37,255 nucleotides of DNA, taken from NCBI GenBank assembly GCA_018303205.1, contig JAGVYP010000038.1, positions 1 through 37,255 of the forward strand, in the 5' to 3' direction. Positions 1 through 7,871 of this stretch are shown piece by piece. The position numbers were made by a program, and so were the translations under genes. The notes below the pieces were generated by a model. The model did no database searches and was not told the origin of the DNA. It saw only the letters and a list, made by a program, of their open reading frames with translations. The stretch is from Candidatus Woesearchaeota archaeon. GTDB lineage: Archaea; Nanobdellota; Nanobdellia; Woesearchaeales; JAGWAF01. How positions within the stretch are numbered: position 1 is the stretch's first letter; each line of letters begins with the position of its first letter.

Positions 1-272
1 CATGTTGATTTTTGTGTTTTTTATGCATTCTGTATATTCTTTTATGGTCTATCTTATACGATTTATTTTCTATAAAAAACACAAACAAAAATTCAAACCA
101 AATTAAAAATCTTTTAAAAAATTAAAACAAAATGTAAAAATAATAAACCATAAAAAATATTTGAAAAAATCTTAAAAAAATGAAAAAATACAAACAAAAA
201 TATAAAATAAATCGTATAAGATAGACCATAAAAGAATATACAGAATGCATAAAAAACACAAAAATCAACATG
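1..272. repeat. Perfect 69-bp inverted repeat with AT-rich spacer
   Basis: Bases 1-69 are the exact reverse complement of bases 204-272 (position i pairs with 273-i). The spacer of about 134 bp is very A-rich and contains no convincing gene. The left arm touches the window edge, so the repeat may be longer than seen. The right arm lies 22 bp beyond the stop of the gene at 295-729. Short reading frames across the arms are low-complexity. It could be a large cruciform-forming element, a non-autonomous mobile element, or an inverted artefact at a contig end. Confidence 0.9.
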
Positions 273-294
273 ATAAATATCATCAAATGTTCTC

Positions 295-729
295 TCAGAT
301 TTTTTTCATAATAAAAAAAATCAACACTGCCAAAAACATTCCTAAGAGAAAAAACATCCACAGAGAAGACAAAGAAACTGCTTTCTTATCCTCCTCAAAA
401 ATAACCTTTACCGCAAGCGAAGGAGCAATCATTCCTCCTTTTCCTTCAATAAAAACATACGAAGGACGCTCACCCTTCCCTTGCTCTTCAATATGCACAA
501 TCTGAAAGGTACCAGGAGCAATACTCATTTCCTCTGGAGAAAAAACCAAATAATTATTGTTCTTATTGCTTCTCACACTTAATCGGATCGGATACTCATT
601 AGGATTCGTAATAATCAACTCAGCTTCACCCTCTTGAAATATCACTGTTTCAGGCGTCACTCCTAACCCCATCCCATACACAGAAGACAAGAAAAACAAA
701 GAAAGAACAAATAAAAAAAATAACCTCAT
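295..729 (-). CDS. Secreted, C-terminally membrane-anchored small surface protein
   Basis: 144 aa, family not recognised. An N-terminal signal peptide (about residues 1-19, hydrophobic, ending SSVYG) is followed by a roughly 90-residue beta-rich domain. That domain resembles an immunoglobulin-like or CARDB-like fold (residues 20-110, with FQEGEAELIITNPNEYPI giving the strand-turn look of such domains). A C-terminal transmembrane helix (about residues 119-141) ends in KK, giving type I topology with the domain outside the cell. Its ATG overlaps the stop of the upstream gene (ATGA at 726-729), so the two are translationally coupled and probably act on the same surface structure. The topology is clear; the function is unknown. 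Confidence 0.8.
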   Translation of the reverse strand: MRLFFLFVLSLFFLSSVYGMGLGVTPETVIFQEGEAELIITNPNEYPIRLSVRSNKNNNYLVFSPEEMSIAPGTFQIVHIEEQGKGERPSYVFIEGKGGMIAPSLAVKVIFEEDKKAVSLSSLWMFFLLGMFLAVLIFFIMKKI

Positions 730-2009
730 GAAGCACCCACTGCAGTTACCAACGTAGAACCCCTTAAAGTTCCAGAACTTGCAGACTGAGGAATATGCAC
801 TTCCATACCCAAAGGAGTCACTTCACCAGGAGACAAACTCCTTTCTATGACCTGCATTTCTTCTTCCAAGACAAGACTCAAAGAAGAACCAAAATCATTA
901 TCCAAAGAACAAATAATTTGCTCACTAGGAAAACTCTGAATCCCATCACTCAATCGCGTAGCACTCAACCCTATGTTCAGTATGGTATTCCCAATATTTT
1001 TTATCGTTGGAGCACTGCTCGTTCTTCCATCTTGGTCACCTAAAACTCTCAAAATATCTCCCGGATTACTACGAGGAAACTGCAATGCTTCTGTATCTAT
1101 ATCGAGCGCAAGCAAGCTCAACCACTCAAAAGAGGAGTTGAGCTCTGCGCTCTCACTGGGTGTTGAGGCATGGAGGACTATCTCATAAGTTCCTGCTGGA
1201 TTGGTGTAAGAAAAAGGAATTACTCCAGCCCATATTCCGGGTTGTTCTTCACTCAAATTAATAAATGAACCTTCTATCTCTACACTGACTTCACTGGTTT
1301 CATTACCAGAAATATTTGCTATGACACTAATCAATCGTTCTTGCCCGGCCAAAGGAAGAATCTGCACACCCTGCTCAGGCAAATCATCAGTTAACGCTAT
1401 TGACTCAATACCCACTTCTGCCCCCTCCTCTTCTACAGGAATACTTATCACTATCTCTTGCGTACTGCTTGACCTTTCAAAAAAATCAGGAGTCTCAATA
1501 GCAAAATCTGCAAGGTTATTATTCGTGTCTTGCAAACGATGAAGGCTTTTTCCTTGTCCTGTACCATTACTCGGCATTCCTTCAAAAAGATCTTGATCAA
1601 CAACACTACCCCAGCCAACAGCATCAATAACTCTACTTCCATTTTTCAACGCAACACCTGCATCAGTGTTAGCTAAAGTCAAGGCTTCCTCATGATCTGC
1701 AGCTCTCCAAGACGCATTATCTTTTGTTGTATTCCATCCTACATCTGCAATAAGATAATAATCACCAGGAAACAATAACGTTCCTTGAGGTATGGTCGCA
1801 TCAACTTCAGAACTCCTACTCTTAATAGTCCAACCACTGATATCTATCAACGTATCATTCTCATTCCACAATTCAATTGCTTCTCCACCATTTTCCGTGC
1901 CTACAGGATCATACAATACCTGCGAAATAACGATTGCCTGATTTAGCGAAGCAAAATACAGTGTCATGCACAAACTCATCAAAATCAAAAATGTTTTTTT
2001 GGTTGCCAT
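726..2009 (-). CDS. Secreted lamin-tail-domain (LTD) surface protein
   Basis: 427 aa from the ATG at 2009. This start is preferred to an upstream in-frame start because AAAGGTG lies just before it and a signal peptide follows directly (MATKKTFLILMSLCMTLYF). Residues about 26-140 match the lamin-tail domain pattern: VLYDPVG, then GGEAIELWN, DISGWTI, FPGDYYLIAD and IDAVGWG. LTD domains in prokaryotes are extracellular and usually joined to adhesive or nuclease modules. The rest (about 180-427) is beta-rich, resembling Ig-like or CARDB repeats, with no catalytic motif seen. It ends without an obvious membrane helix. The downstream partner at 295-729, which overlaps it by 4 bp, could provide the anchor; that is inference. 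Confidence 0.8.
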   Translation of the reverse strand: MATKKTFLILMSLCMTLYFASLNQAIVISQVLYDPVGTENGGEAIELWNENDTLIDISGWTIKSRSSEVDATIPQGTLLFPGDYYLIADVGWNTTKDNASWRAADHEEALTLANTDAGVALKNGSRVIDAVGWGSVVDQDLFEGMPSNGTGQGKSLHRLQDTNNNLADFAIETPDFFERSSSTQEIVISIPVEEEGAEVGIESIALTDDLPEQGVQILPLAGQERLISVIANISGNETSEVSVEIEGSFINLSEEQPGIWAGVIPFSYTNPAGTYEIVLHASTPSESAELNSSFEWLSLLALDIDTEALQFPRSNPGDILRVLGDQDGRTSSAPTIKNIGNTILNIGLSATRLSDGIQSFPSEQIICSLDNDFGSSLSLVLEEEMQVIERSLSPGEVTPLGMEVHIPQSASSGTLRGSTLVTAVGAS

Positions 2010-2278
2010 ACACCTTTCTTTATTTTTACTTAAGAAATACTTTACTGTGCATTCTCCGAAAATATTACAACTTCTCCGCAAGACTTCCTAGCATCATCGG
2101 ATCTTTATCACTTTTTTAACATAATTTTATAATATTTTTTGCTTTCCCGAAAGAATTAAGGTGTTATTTATCATTTGTTTCTTTTTTTATAGATAAAGAA
2201 TTCATTCGTACTTGAATTATCTTTGCTTTTTTTTCTAAAGAAAATGAGAAGGATTAAAAAAATAAAAAATTTAAAGGC
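2010..2278. promoter_or_regulatory. Intergenic leader of the LTD gene
   Basis: 269 bp between two minus-strand genes. Reading the minus strand, an AT-rich TATA-like stretch (TTATAAAATTA, about 2125-2135) would place transcription start near 2100. This gives a 5' untranslated region of about 90 nt ending in the AAAGGTG ribosome binding site before 2009. The segment 2140-2278, just after the stop of the large surface protein, is T-rich and could terminate that transcript. No RNA gene is recognised. Confidence 0.4.
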
Positions 2279-3751
2279 TTATTCGAGGTTTTCTCCGCCT
2301 CTGCCTCTTACTAAGGTCATAATCAAAACAATAATAATGACTAAGACTACAACAATAGCAAGGATAACTCCAATCAAGTACCAGGAATTAGAGCTCTCTT
2401 CTTCTGGCGTGCTTGTGGTTGCTGGTGCACGAGGTTGTATAACAACAGGCTGCACAGGAGGCTGTACAACAATAGGCTGCACAGGTTCTTGCTCCTCCAT
2501 TGCTTCCTCTTCTTCCATAGCTTCAGTTCCACATGCTTGCACAGTCACTTGAACAGTTTTCTCATTGCTCAAACTGTCTACATCATAGAAACTACCCAAG
2601 ACAAGGCTGTAAACGCCTTCAGCTACAGTTTCTGGAAGGGTTAAGATAAATGATCCTGTTCTTGTTCTGTCCTCATCTAATTCGTCATGAAGCTTTTCTT
2701 CTTGAACATTCAACTCTGGAGCAGACAAGGTTACTCTGACATCGTCTTCATCACTCGTACCTTGATTTCTCAGAGTATAGCTTATAGTTGCTGTTCTTGG
2801 AGCACAAGAAAGCGTAGTTGGTCTTGCACTTGCTGCAGTAAACACCAAGTCATGGCTATTCCTGTCAATTTCAAGATCAATCCTGATTTCTTCTCCATGC
2901 AATGCGCCATTGTCATCAGTTCCGAAAACCCTGAGGATCATGTCTACACTGCCGTCTTGTGCGTCTAAGTCAATGTCAAACTTGAAACTAGAAGTTTGTT
3001 CGTCATTAGCATCAAGATCAAAGTCATCATCATCATCAAAGTCAATATCATCATCATCAATTTCGATTTCTAACTGAACATCTTTGAAGTCCACGTCCTT
3101 GATTTTTTCACCTGTATCATCACTATCACTGTAGTCGTTTTCAACAGTTGCGGTAACGGTTAATTCGTCTCCTGGACTAAGATCTTCTACATCATCACCA
3201 TCATCAGCATCATCACAGCCTTCTGCTGTACACACTTCTACATTATCAATAAGAAGCCTGTTCACTGCTTGAATGGTTGTTCCAAGAGTAATAGTAGTTA
3301 CTGTTCCAGCAGTTGCACATGCACTGTTAGGTGTTACTCGAATATCAAAGGTATCAAATGCTTTTTCGTTTAAAGTTACACTATCAACAGCGTCAAAATC
3401 ATCAGGAATATTGGCAATAACACTTACGGTATTTGCTCCTGGTTGTAAAACAACAGAAATAGTAGCAGCTCTTGTTACGCTTGCTGCTTCATAGGTAACA
3501 TACCCTGTTGCTGATTGGGAGGTAGCATCATTACTAATAGGGAGGGTAGTAACATCTACGGTACATGTTGCTGCACCTGCAGTAGCATCATAATTAACAA
3601 TAATACTCTTACTTACCGATTCACGATCTTGATTTGGGCTTCCAATGATGAGATCAGAAGTGCTTGAGAAGCTTAAACTTGCCGCACTTACACTGAATGC
3701 TGCCAGAACCATTAATAAGACACTTAAAACGATTAATTTCAATGACTTCAT
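2279..3751 (-). CDS. Asp-rich S-layer-like / CARDB surface protein with C-terminal anchor
   Basis: 490 aa. A signal peptide spans residues 1-23 (MKSLKLIVLSVLLMVLAAF, cleavage near SVSAA). Ig-like beta domains of the COG1361/CARDB style follow. In the middle a strongly acidic stretch (about residues 185-255, with runs such as DDDDIDFDDDDDFD) is likely to bind calcium. A Glu/Pro/Gln/Val linker follows (EEEEAMEEQEP, then repeated QP-V-V-QP units, about 415-450). Then come a 25-residue transmembrane helix and the short tail RGRGGENLE. This is the layout of an archaeal cell-envelope protein held by a C-terminal helix with a stalk. It stands alone behind a strong-looking promoter (3790-3832) and may be abundant. 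The exact role, S-layer or adhesin, is not settled by sequence. Confidence 0.8.
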   Translation of the reverse strand: MKSLKLIVLSVLLMVLAAFSVSAASLSFSSTSDLIIGSPNQDRESVSKSIIVNYDATAGAATCTVDVTTLPISNDATSQSATGYVTYEAASVTRAATISVVLQPGANTVSVIANIPDDFDAVDSVTLNEKAFDTFDIRVTPNSACATAGTVTTITLGTTIQAVNRLLIDNVEVCTAEGCDDADDGDDVEDLSPGDELTVTATVENDYSDSDDTGEKIKDVDFKDVQLEIEIDDDDIDFDDDDDFDLDANDEQTSSFKFDIDLDAQDGSVDMILRVFGTDDNGALHGEEIRIDLEIDRNSHDLVFTAASARPTTLSCAPRTATISYTLRNQGTSDEDDVRVTLSAPELNVQEEKLHDELDEDRTRTGSFILTLPETVAEGVYSLVLGSFYDVDSLSNEKTVQVTVQACGTEAMEEEEAMEEQEPVQPIVVQPPVQPVVIQPRAPATTSTPEEESSNSWYLIGVILAIVVVLVIIIVLIMTLVRGRGGENLE

Positions 3752-3789
3752 TATAACTACCCCCGATATCGCTATATATTATTGTTACT

Positions 3790-3832
3790 CTGGAGTAGGA
3801 GCGCTTCATATATAAAGACTTGTATACTCCAG
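3790..3832 (-). promoter_or_regulatory. Promoter with an 8-bp inverted repeat centred on the TATA box
   Basis: On the minus strand the TATA box CTTTATATAT lies at 3817-3808, about 26 bp before a predicted start near 3786, leaving a leader of about 35 nt to the ATG at 3751. Identical 8-bp arms (CTGGAGTA at 3790-3797 and TACTCCAG at 3825-3832) flank it. The symmetry centre (3811) coincides with the TATA centre. One arm sits at the BRE side, the other near the start site, as expected for a repressor or activator operator. Confidence 0.6.
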
Positions 3833-4026
3833 TAGACAGGTTTTTGCTCCACCCTTATCTTTTAGGTAATCTTTTATTCTTTTTAAGACTTTTGGTAATT
3901 TATTTTTTGAATTTTAGTTTGAATTTTTTATATAAGAAGAGACAGAGATAACAAGAAAACGATAATGGAGAAATCATGAACAAAAATAGACGAGCATAAA
4001 TGAATAAATAAGATAATAAAAAAACA

Positions 4027-5142
4027 CTACTTTTTTTGCGTATCTTTTCTTTCAAGAATAACAATCGTTTCCATGTGAGGAGTTTGGGGAAACAAATCAA
4101 ACAATGCAGTATTCTTTATAACATATTCTGGGAATTTTTTGAGATCTTTCTCTAGCTGGTTAATATTACAAGAAATATAGATCAGAACTTCTGGTTTGCA
4201 TTCTCGTAATCTTTGCACGGTTTTAGGATCCATACCCGAACGAGGAGGGTCAGTAATCACAAACGTTTTTTCTTTTCCTGATGGTATTTGCTTTGCATCA
4301 CCCTCTCTGATATGCACATTTGCTAATTTGTTTTCTTCCTTATTCTTTACTGCTGCTTTGATACTTTCTTTATTATTCTCAATAATAATCACTTCTTTAA
4401 AGAGATCAGCGTTCATCATTCCAAAACAACCCACACCTCCATAGAGGTCAATAAGCTTTGCTTCTGAAGTGTGGTATAAACTAAAATAGGATCTCAAATA
4501 CTCATGCATCTTTTCTGCCATGAGTGTATTGTTCTGAAAAAAACCTTGAGGGCTATATACAAAGGTCATCTCTTTATATTTCTCTTTTAACATGCCTTCT
4601 CCTTTGATCACAAAAAAGTTCTCGCTTACACTTTGGTCCGTGTTAGGAGCAACATAGGTAACCAGAATATGGTCTGCTTTAGATTGGGGCGCAAATGCTT
4701 TTATTTTTTCTATTGTTTCTCCGAGACGATTACTTTCTTCATTTAACACAAAAGAAATGGAAGAGTTTAAGGAAGGAGTTCTGATGACCGCATACCTCAA
4801 AGTACCTGTATTCTTTTTCATGTCAAAAACATCTTCATCCTTAAAAAAATCATGTACTTCACGAAGAAGCTCATTGAGTTTCTCATTTGCTATGGGGCAC
4901 TGAGCAATGTCTACGATGCTCCACCATTTTTCTTTTCTTCTGAGCCCTAACCCTTTCAGATGAAAAATAAAATCCATGCGATTTCTATAGTGGTAAGGTT
5001 CTCCCGCAAAGACTGTTATCTCTTTTTCTCCTGTTGCTTGTAATACTCTCTGTTTTTTATTTTCCAACTGGAGATCATAAGGAATATGTTGTGCAGTGCA
5101 TCCTCCACATTCACCAAAGTAAGGACATAACGGTTTTTCCAT
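4027..5142 (-). CDS. TrmA/RumA-family RNA m5U methyltransferase with [4Fe-4S] cluster
   Basis: 371 aa from the ATG at 5142. It transfers a methyl group from S-adenosylmethionine to C5 of a uridine in tRNA or rRNA. Four cluster-type cysteines are present (Cys6, Cys12 and Cys15 in CPYFGECGGC, and Cys82 in QCPIA). The SAM-binding motif is LIDLYGGVGCFG (about 235). DPPRSG follows, then the catalytic Cys325 in YISCNINQL and the general base Glu358 in HMETIV. There is no TRAM domain, and the short N-terminus is typical of archaeal RumA-like enzymes. The frame stays open upstream to a TTG at 5271, but that extension runs into a palindromic repeat and is unlikely to be translated. Target choice (tRNA U54 or 23S rRNA) cannot be decided from the sequence. 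Confidence 0.9.
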   Translation of the reverse strand: MEKPLCPYFGECGGCTAQHIPYDLQLENKKQRVLQATGEKEITVFAGEPYHYRNRMDFIFHLKGLGLRRKEKWWSIVDIAQCPIANEKLNELLREVHDFFKDEDVFDMKKNTGTLRYAVIRTPSLNSSISFVLNEESNRLGETIEKIKAFAPQSKADHILVTYVAPNTDQSVSENFFVIKGEGMLKEKYKEMTFVYSPQGFFQNNTLMAEKMHEYLRSYFSLYHTSEAKLIDLYGGVGCFGMMNADLFKEVIIIENNKESIKAAVKNKEENKLANVHIREGDAKQIPSGKEKTFVITDPPRSGMDPKTVQRLRECKPEVLIYISCNINQLEKDLKKFPEYVIKNTALFDLFPQTPHMETIVILERKDTQKK

Positions 5143-5256
5143 TTCTTTTAAGAAGAACGTGTTTTTTAAAAAGGTATGGTTCTCTTGTTTATTATTCTTG
5201 TCTCTCTTTTGCGTACTTCTGCGGAGATCTGTTATGGTTATCTTTCTTTTTAATTT

Positions 5257-5560
5257 GTCAAAAACCACCAATGGTTTTTGGGCATGCTCAAAAATTTTTC
5301 ACTATGCATAGCCCATTGGCTTCCTGCCACTCTTCAGAGACTAGTGGAAAATTTTTGACATTTTTAAAGGTCCTTGCGTAGTTTAACTGCTCCGTTGATC
5401 GCAGCAGATCTTTAACAGTAAAGATCTGGTAGAAACAAATACGACATAAAGTCGTATGCACGCTCTTACCCAACTTATGATCGTGCTATACTCGTGGGCT
5501 TGAGCGGAGCGAAACCCACATGTTTTTACCAGATTTTTATAAAAAATCTGTTCTGATTTT
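5257..5560. repeat. Gene-free stretch packed with hairpins and dispersed repeat modules
   Basis: No gene is seen between 5143 and 5619. Successive palindromes are: TCAAAAACCA/TGGTTTTTGG (5258-5281, a short version of the repeat at 34835-34899); a long imperfect pair near 5288-5305 and 5341-5360; AGATCTTT/AAAGATCT (about 5406-5427); ATACGAC/GTCGTAT (about 5439-5457); GTGGG/CCCAC; and CAGATTTTT/AAAAATCTG (5530-5550). Segments 5420-5437 and 5521-5538 are 18-bp inverted arms with 16 matches. The module from GTGGGCTTGAGC to AAAAATCTG recurs inside the element at 15295-15525. Confidence 0.65.
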
Positions 5561-5619
5561 GCTACAAGGCAATGACCTTCAGAGTAGTGTATCTGAAAAT
5601 AGAAATTCTTATGACTTTC

Positions 5620-5925
5620 TTATTGTTGGAATTGTAGCTCTCTTATTTCGTCTTCTAATTGTTCTCTGAGCACTTCCAGCTCTTTTTTTTCTTTTTTTAA
5701 CTGGCTTATTTCCTCTTCTTGTTCTGTGACAATTTTCTTCAGACGTTGTATCTCGTTTTGAAGACCCTCTCTTCCTTTTTCATGATACGCTTCTACTTGT
5801 TCTAATTGTTCTACCTCGTCATGAAGATGTAAGATCTCCCTTGCTTTTTGCAACGCTTCATCCTTTGTTGCACAGATTCCGTTCTTTTTCAAAGTGTTTG
5901 CAAGGTTTTCTACTTGTTGTTTCAT
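5620..5925 (-). CDS. Small coiled-coil protein
   Basis: 101 aa, family not recognised. Residues 1-30 resemble a short helical head (TKDEALQKAREIL). Residues 31-98 form one long heptad-patterned coiled coil rich in Glu, Lys, Gln and Leu. There is no signal peptide or membrane helix, so it should be cytoplasmic and oligomeric. The start ATG (5925) overlaps the upstream stop as ATGA, making this the last gene of a three-gene operon with the flavin-reductase-like protein and the membrane protein. It may be a scaffold or partner for those products, which is inference from position only. Confidence 0.75.
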   Translation of the reverse strand: MKQQVENLANTLKKNGICATKDEALQKAREILHLHDEVEQLEQVEAYHEKGREGLQNEIQRLKKIVTEQEEEISQLKKEKKELEVLREQLEDEIRELQFQQ

Positions 5926-6302
5926 GGTAACGTTCCTGAAGTTATTTTTCCGATAAAAGTAGTGGTACTTCCCGTTGTGAGAGCATCAATCACTTCACAT
6001 TCAAGATGGTAATCCGCATCATGTATCCTACTACAATCAAGGGTTCTCGCGTCTTCTTTTCTTTTATCATGTTCTTTCTCTTTCATGAGGGTTTCAAAAA
6101 AATTTACGACAAAAATCTTTTCTTTTGCAATCACATTGGTTATCAGATCATCTTTAGGAAGGGAAATCGCATACAACTTAGGTTGTTCTGATGCAAGCGT
6201 ATGTTTTTCTGTCCAAGCAAAAAGATCCTGTTCTTTGCTTCTTCCCAGGATATTTATTCTCCCTCTGGTACTGATCAAAACTTTTCTACAGGGCCATCCC
6301 AT
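5922..6302 (-). CDS. Flavin-reductase-like (FMN-binding split barrel) protein
   Basis: 126 aa. Weak but coherent similarity to the flavoredoxin/flavin reductase split barrel: an N-terminal strand PCRKVLISTRGR, a central FVVNFFETLM (compare FVVNIP in the family), and HLECEVIDALTTGSTTTFIG near the end (compare lec.v.....gdh...iG). It is shorter than the usual 160-200 aa, so it may be a minimal barrel binding FMN as a dimer. The ATG lies 28 bp inside the 3' end of the membrane-protein gene in another frame, and its own stop overlaps the coiled-coil gene by 4 bp. It is tightly coupled to both. The electron partner is unknown. Confidence 0.55.
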   Translation of the reverse strand: MGWPCRKVLISTRGRINILGRSKEQDLFAWTEKHTLASEQPKLYAISLPKDDLITNVIAKEKIFVVNFFETLMKEKEHDKRKEDARTLDCSRIHDADYHLECEVIDALTTGSTTTFIGKITSGTLP

Positions 6303-7207
6303 GCGAACTCTTCCTCATTCTTTTTGATCCGGTTTCCATACTCATCAACAGGAATCTCGTCAGGCTCTTGTTTCTTGGGTGGCTCTTCTTCTTCCTCTTC
6401 TTCGCTTTCCTCTCTTTTTTTCTTTCTTGGATGCGAACCTTCTCCTTCATACTCAGCAAAGATCAATGCAAGAATAACCAAACTCAAGTAGATTGCCAAC
6501 GTTACAAGATAAAACTGAACCCAGAAAATACTAAACAAAGGTATGAGAAGATCAGTGCCCAGAGGAATAAAGATCACTTCAATAAAAATAAGCAAAGTAG
6601 CAGCGTATGCACAGATATTAAACATTTTCTTAAAAGAAATCTTGTATCTGGTGAGGTCAAGTACGATGAAAAAGATACCCGCAAACAGGGTTACGATCAA
6701 GAGATATTTTAAAAATAAGAGCACTAAGAGCCAGAAGAGAAATCCCGGAAGTACCAATAAGGAGATGAGGAAAATAAAAGAAGCAATGACATTTCTGCTC
6801 TCTTTATTCCTGAACCAGTCTGCCATCTTTACTTTTTTAGGTTCACCTACAACAGGTTTCCAGTAAAAATACTCCTGTGTAATCAGTATCTTACGCGATT
6901 CAGCCTTTTTGGAATTATTGGTTGCGTCAATAACAAAGTAAGGGTCTTCCTCAGGGATCTTAATAGCATCATACATCAGAATTCTTCCATCAATTTGAAT
7001 CTTATCTATCTTACTCATCTGATCTTCAATATAATTCCCAAAATTAATCACAGAAGGAATACCAAAAATGCACATGATAAAAAAAGCAAGAACCACTAAT
7101 CCTAAAATATAGAATACACCAGAAGACATAGGTCTTTCGGCTATCTCCCCATAATGCTTTCCATTTAAACTGTAAGGGATATCTCTCAAAAAGTCTCTCA
7201 TACCCAT
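6275..7207 (-). CDS. Multi-pass membrane protein, DUF1189-like
   Basis: 310 aa. A soluble N-terminal 28 residues is followed by a first transmembrane helix (about 30-52). A roughly 85-residue external loop contains GRILMYDAIKIPEEDPYFVID. Then come four or five more helices (about 140-265) and a long charged cytoplasmic tail with a run of Glu and KKK blocks. One helix followed by a loop with a 'VID' strand and a cluster of helices resembles DUF1189 membrane proteins, but that assignment is tentative. It is the first gene of the operon 7207-5620. An ATG two codons later (7201) is an alternative start. Confidence 0.65.
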   Translation of the reverse strand: MGMRDFLRDIPYSLNGKHYGEIAERPMSSGVFYILGLVVLAFFIMCIFGIPSVINFGNYIEDQMSKIDKIQIDGRILMYDAIKIPEEDPYFVIDATNNSKKAESRKILITQEYFYWKPVVGEPKKVKMADWFRNKESRNVIASFIFLISLLVLPGFLFWLLVLLFLKYLLIVTLFAGIFFIVLDLTRYKISFKKMFNICAYAATLLIFIEVIFIPLGTDLLIPLFSIFWVQFYLVTLAIYLSLVILALIFAEYEGEGSHPRKKKREESEEEEEEEPPKKQEPDEIPVDEYGNRIKKNEEEFAWDGPVEKF

Positions 7208-7301
7208 TGCTTCACCGCGAACTATTTGGAATGCCTTATCATCTGCAGGTCTGGTTTATAAATGTATTGGCTGAGCTCTTTAAAATCTCATACCTTATTC
7301 C

Positions 7302-7820
7302 CTACTTCAGATTGCTCTTTTTCAAGAAAAAAATAAGGTCCTTGTCTTCTTCTACTTTGTTAACGATCACAAAATATTTTTTTATTTTTTTTATAAAATC
7401 CTCTCTCTTGTCTGATTTTTTTAAAAAAGAAATGATAAATTTTCCTTTCCCGGTTCTTTTCATTTCAAGCAATGCTTTTTCAGGATCATCAAAGTTTTGT
7501 AAAGCAGTAATACTGATTATCCAGTCAAAAGAAGTATCTGGAAAAGAAAGCTGCTCTGCAACACCTTGCATCCAGACTATTTCAGGGTATTTCTTTTTTG
7601 CTTTTTCCAATAATTTCTTGGCAGGATCAATACCTGTTCTTTTGCACTGCCAAGGAGCTGTTGTTAAGCCTGTGCCACATGCCACATCTAAAAGGGTATC
7701 CTCTTTTTTTATGTTCCAATGCATCTTTTTCAATTCTGCTTTGATTAGCTTTATCTTTCTCTGTTGTTCTTCACCATGCAGTTCTTCATAGCCTTCTGCT
7801 ATTTCATCATAATAGGTCAT
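7302..7820 (-). CDS. Class I SAM-dependent methyltransferase
   Basis: 172 aa, a compact Methyltransf_11-type domain. Motif I is LLDVACGTGLTT (about 43-54), motif II the acidic turn GIDPAKKLLEKA, and motif III FDWIISITALQNFDDP. The C-terminus is shorter than usual and has no extra domain, so the substrate (small molecule, lipid or protein) cannot be told. The gene is predicted to be leaderless: its ATG lies about 26 bp from the centre of a symmetric TATA box (7843-7850) shared with the divergent PLP enzyme gene, which suggests coordinated expression. Confidence 0.85.
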   Translation of the reverse strand: MTYYDEIAEGYEELHGEEQQRKIKLIKAELKKMHWNIKKEDTLLDVACGTGLTTAPWQCKRTGIDPAKKLLEKAKKKYPEIVWMQGVAEQLSFPDTSFDWIISITALQNFDDPEKALLEMKRTGKGKFIISFLKKSDKREDFIKKIKKYFVIVNKVEEDKDLIFFLKKSNLK

Positions 7821-7841
7821 CTTTTTCCTTTAGTCCATCAT

Positions 7842-7850
7842 CTTTATAAG
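7842..7850. promoter_or_regulatory. Single symmetric TATA box shared by two divergent leaderless genes
   Basis: The 51-bp gap holds one TATA element, CTTTATAAG, whose complement CTTATAAAG is also a good box. Its centre (about 7846.5) is 26 bp from the ATG at 7872 on the plus strand and 26 bp from the ATG at 7820 on the minus strand. Both transcripts would begin at their start codons. No second TATA box and no ribosome binding site is seen. Confidence 0.65.
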
Positions 7851-7871
7851 CCTTTATTCTTTTTTTATTCC

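Noticed and set aside
122-505. Overlapping small frames on both strands across the right arm of the inverted repeat
   Set aside because: They are low-complexity, Phe/Tyr/Ile- or Lys-rich translations of AT-rich DNA, overlap the surface-protein gene 3' end, and have no binding site or family resemblance.
2223-3494. Plus-strand frames opposite the Asp-rich surface protein
   Set aside because: They are mirror frames of a repetitive coding sequence, and the minus-strand product has a clear signal peptide and anchor.
5143-5271. N-terminal extension of the RNA methyltransferase from a TTG at 5271
   Set aside because: The extension is basic and unconserved in look, begins inside a dispersed palindrome, and lies before the normal family start at the ATG 5142.
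5288-5473. 61-residue minus-strand frame in the hairpin-rich gap
   Set aside because: It is built from the palindromic repeats, has no binding site and resembles no protein.
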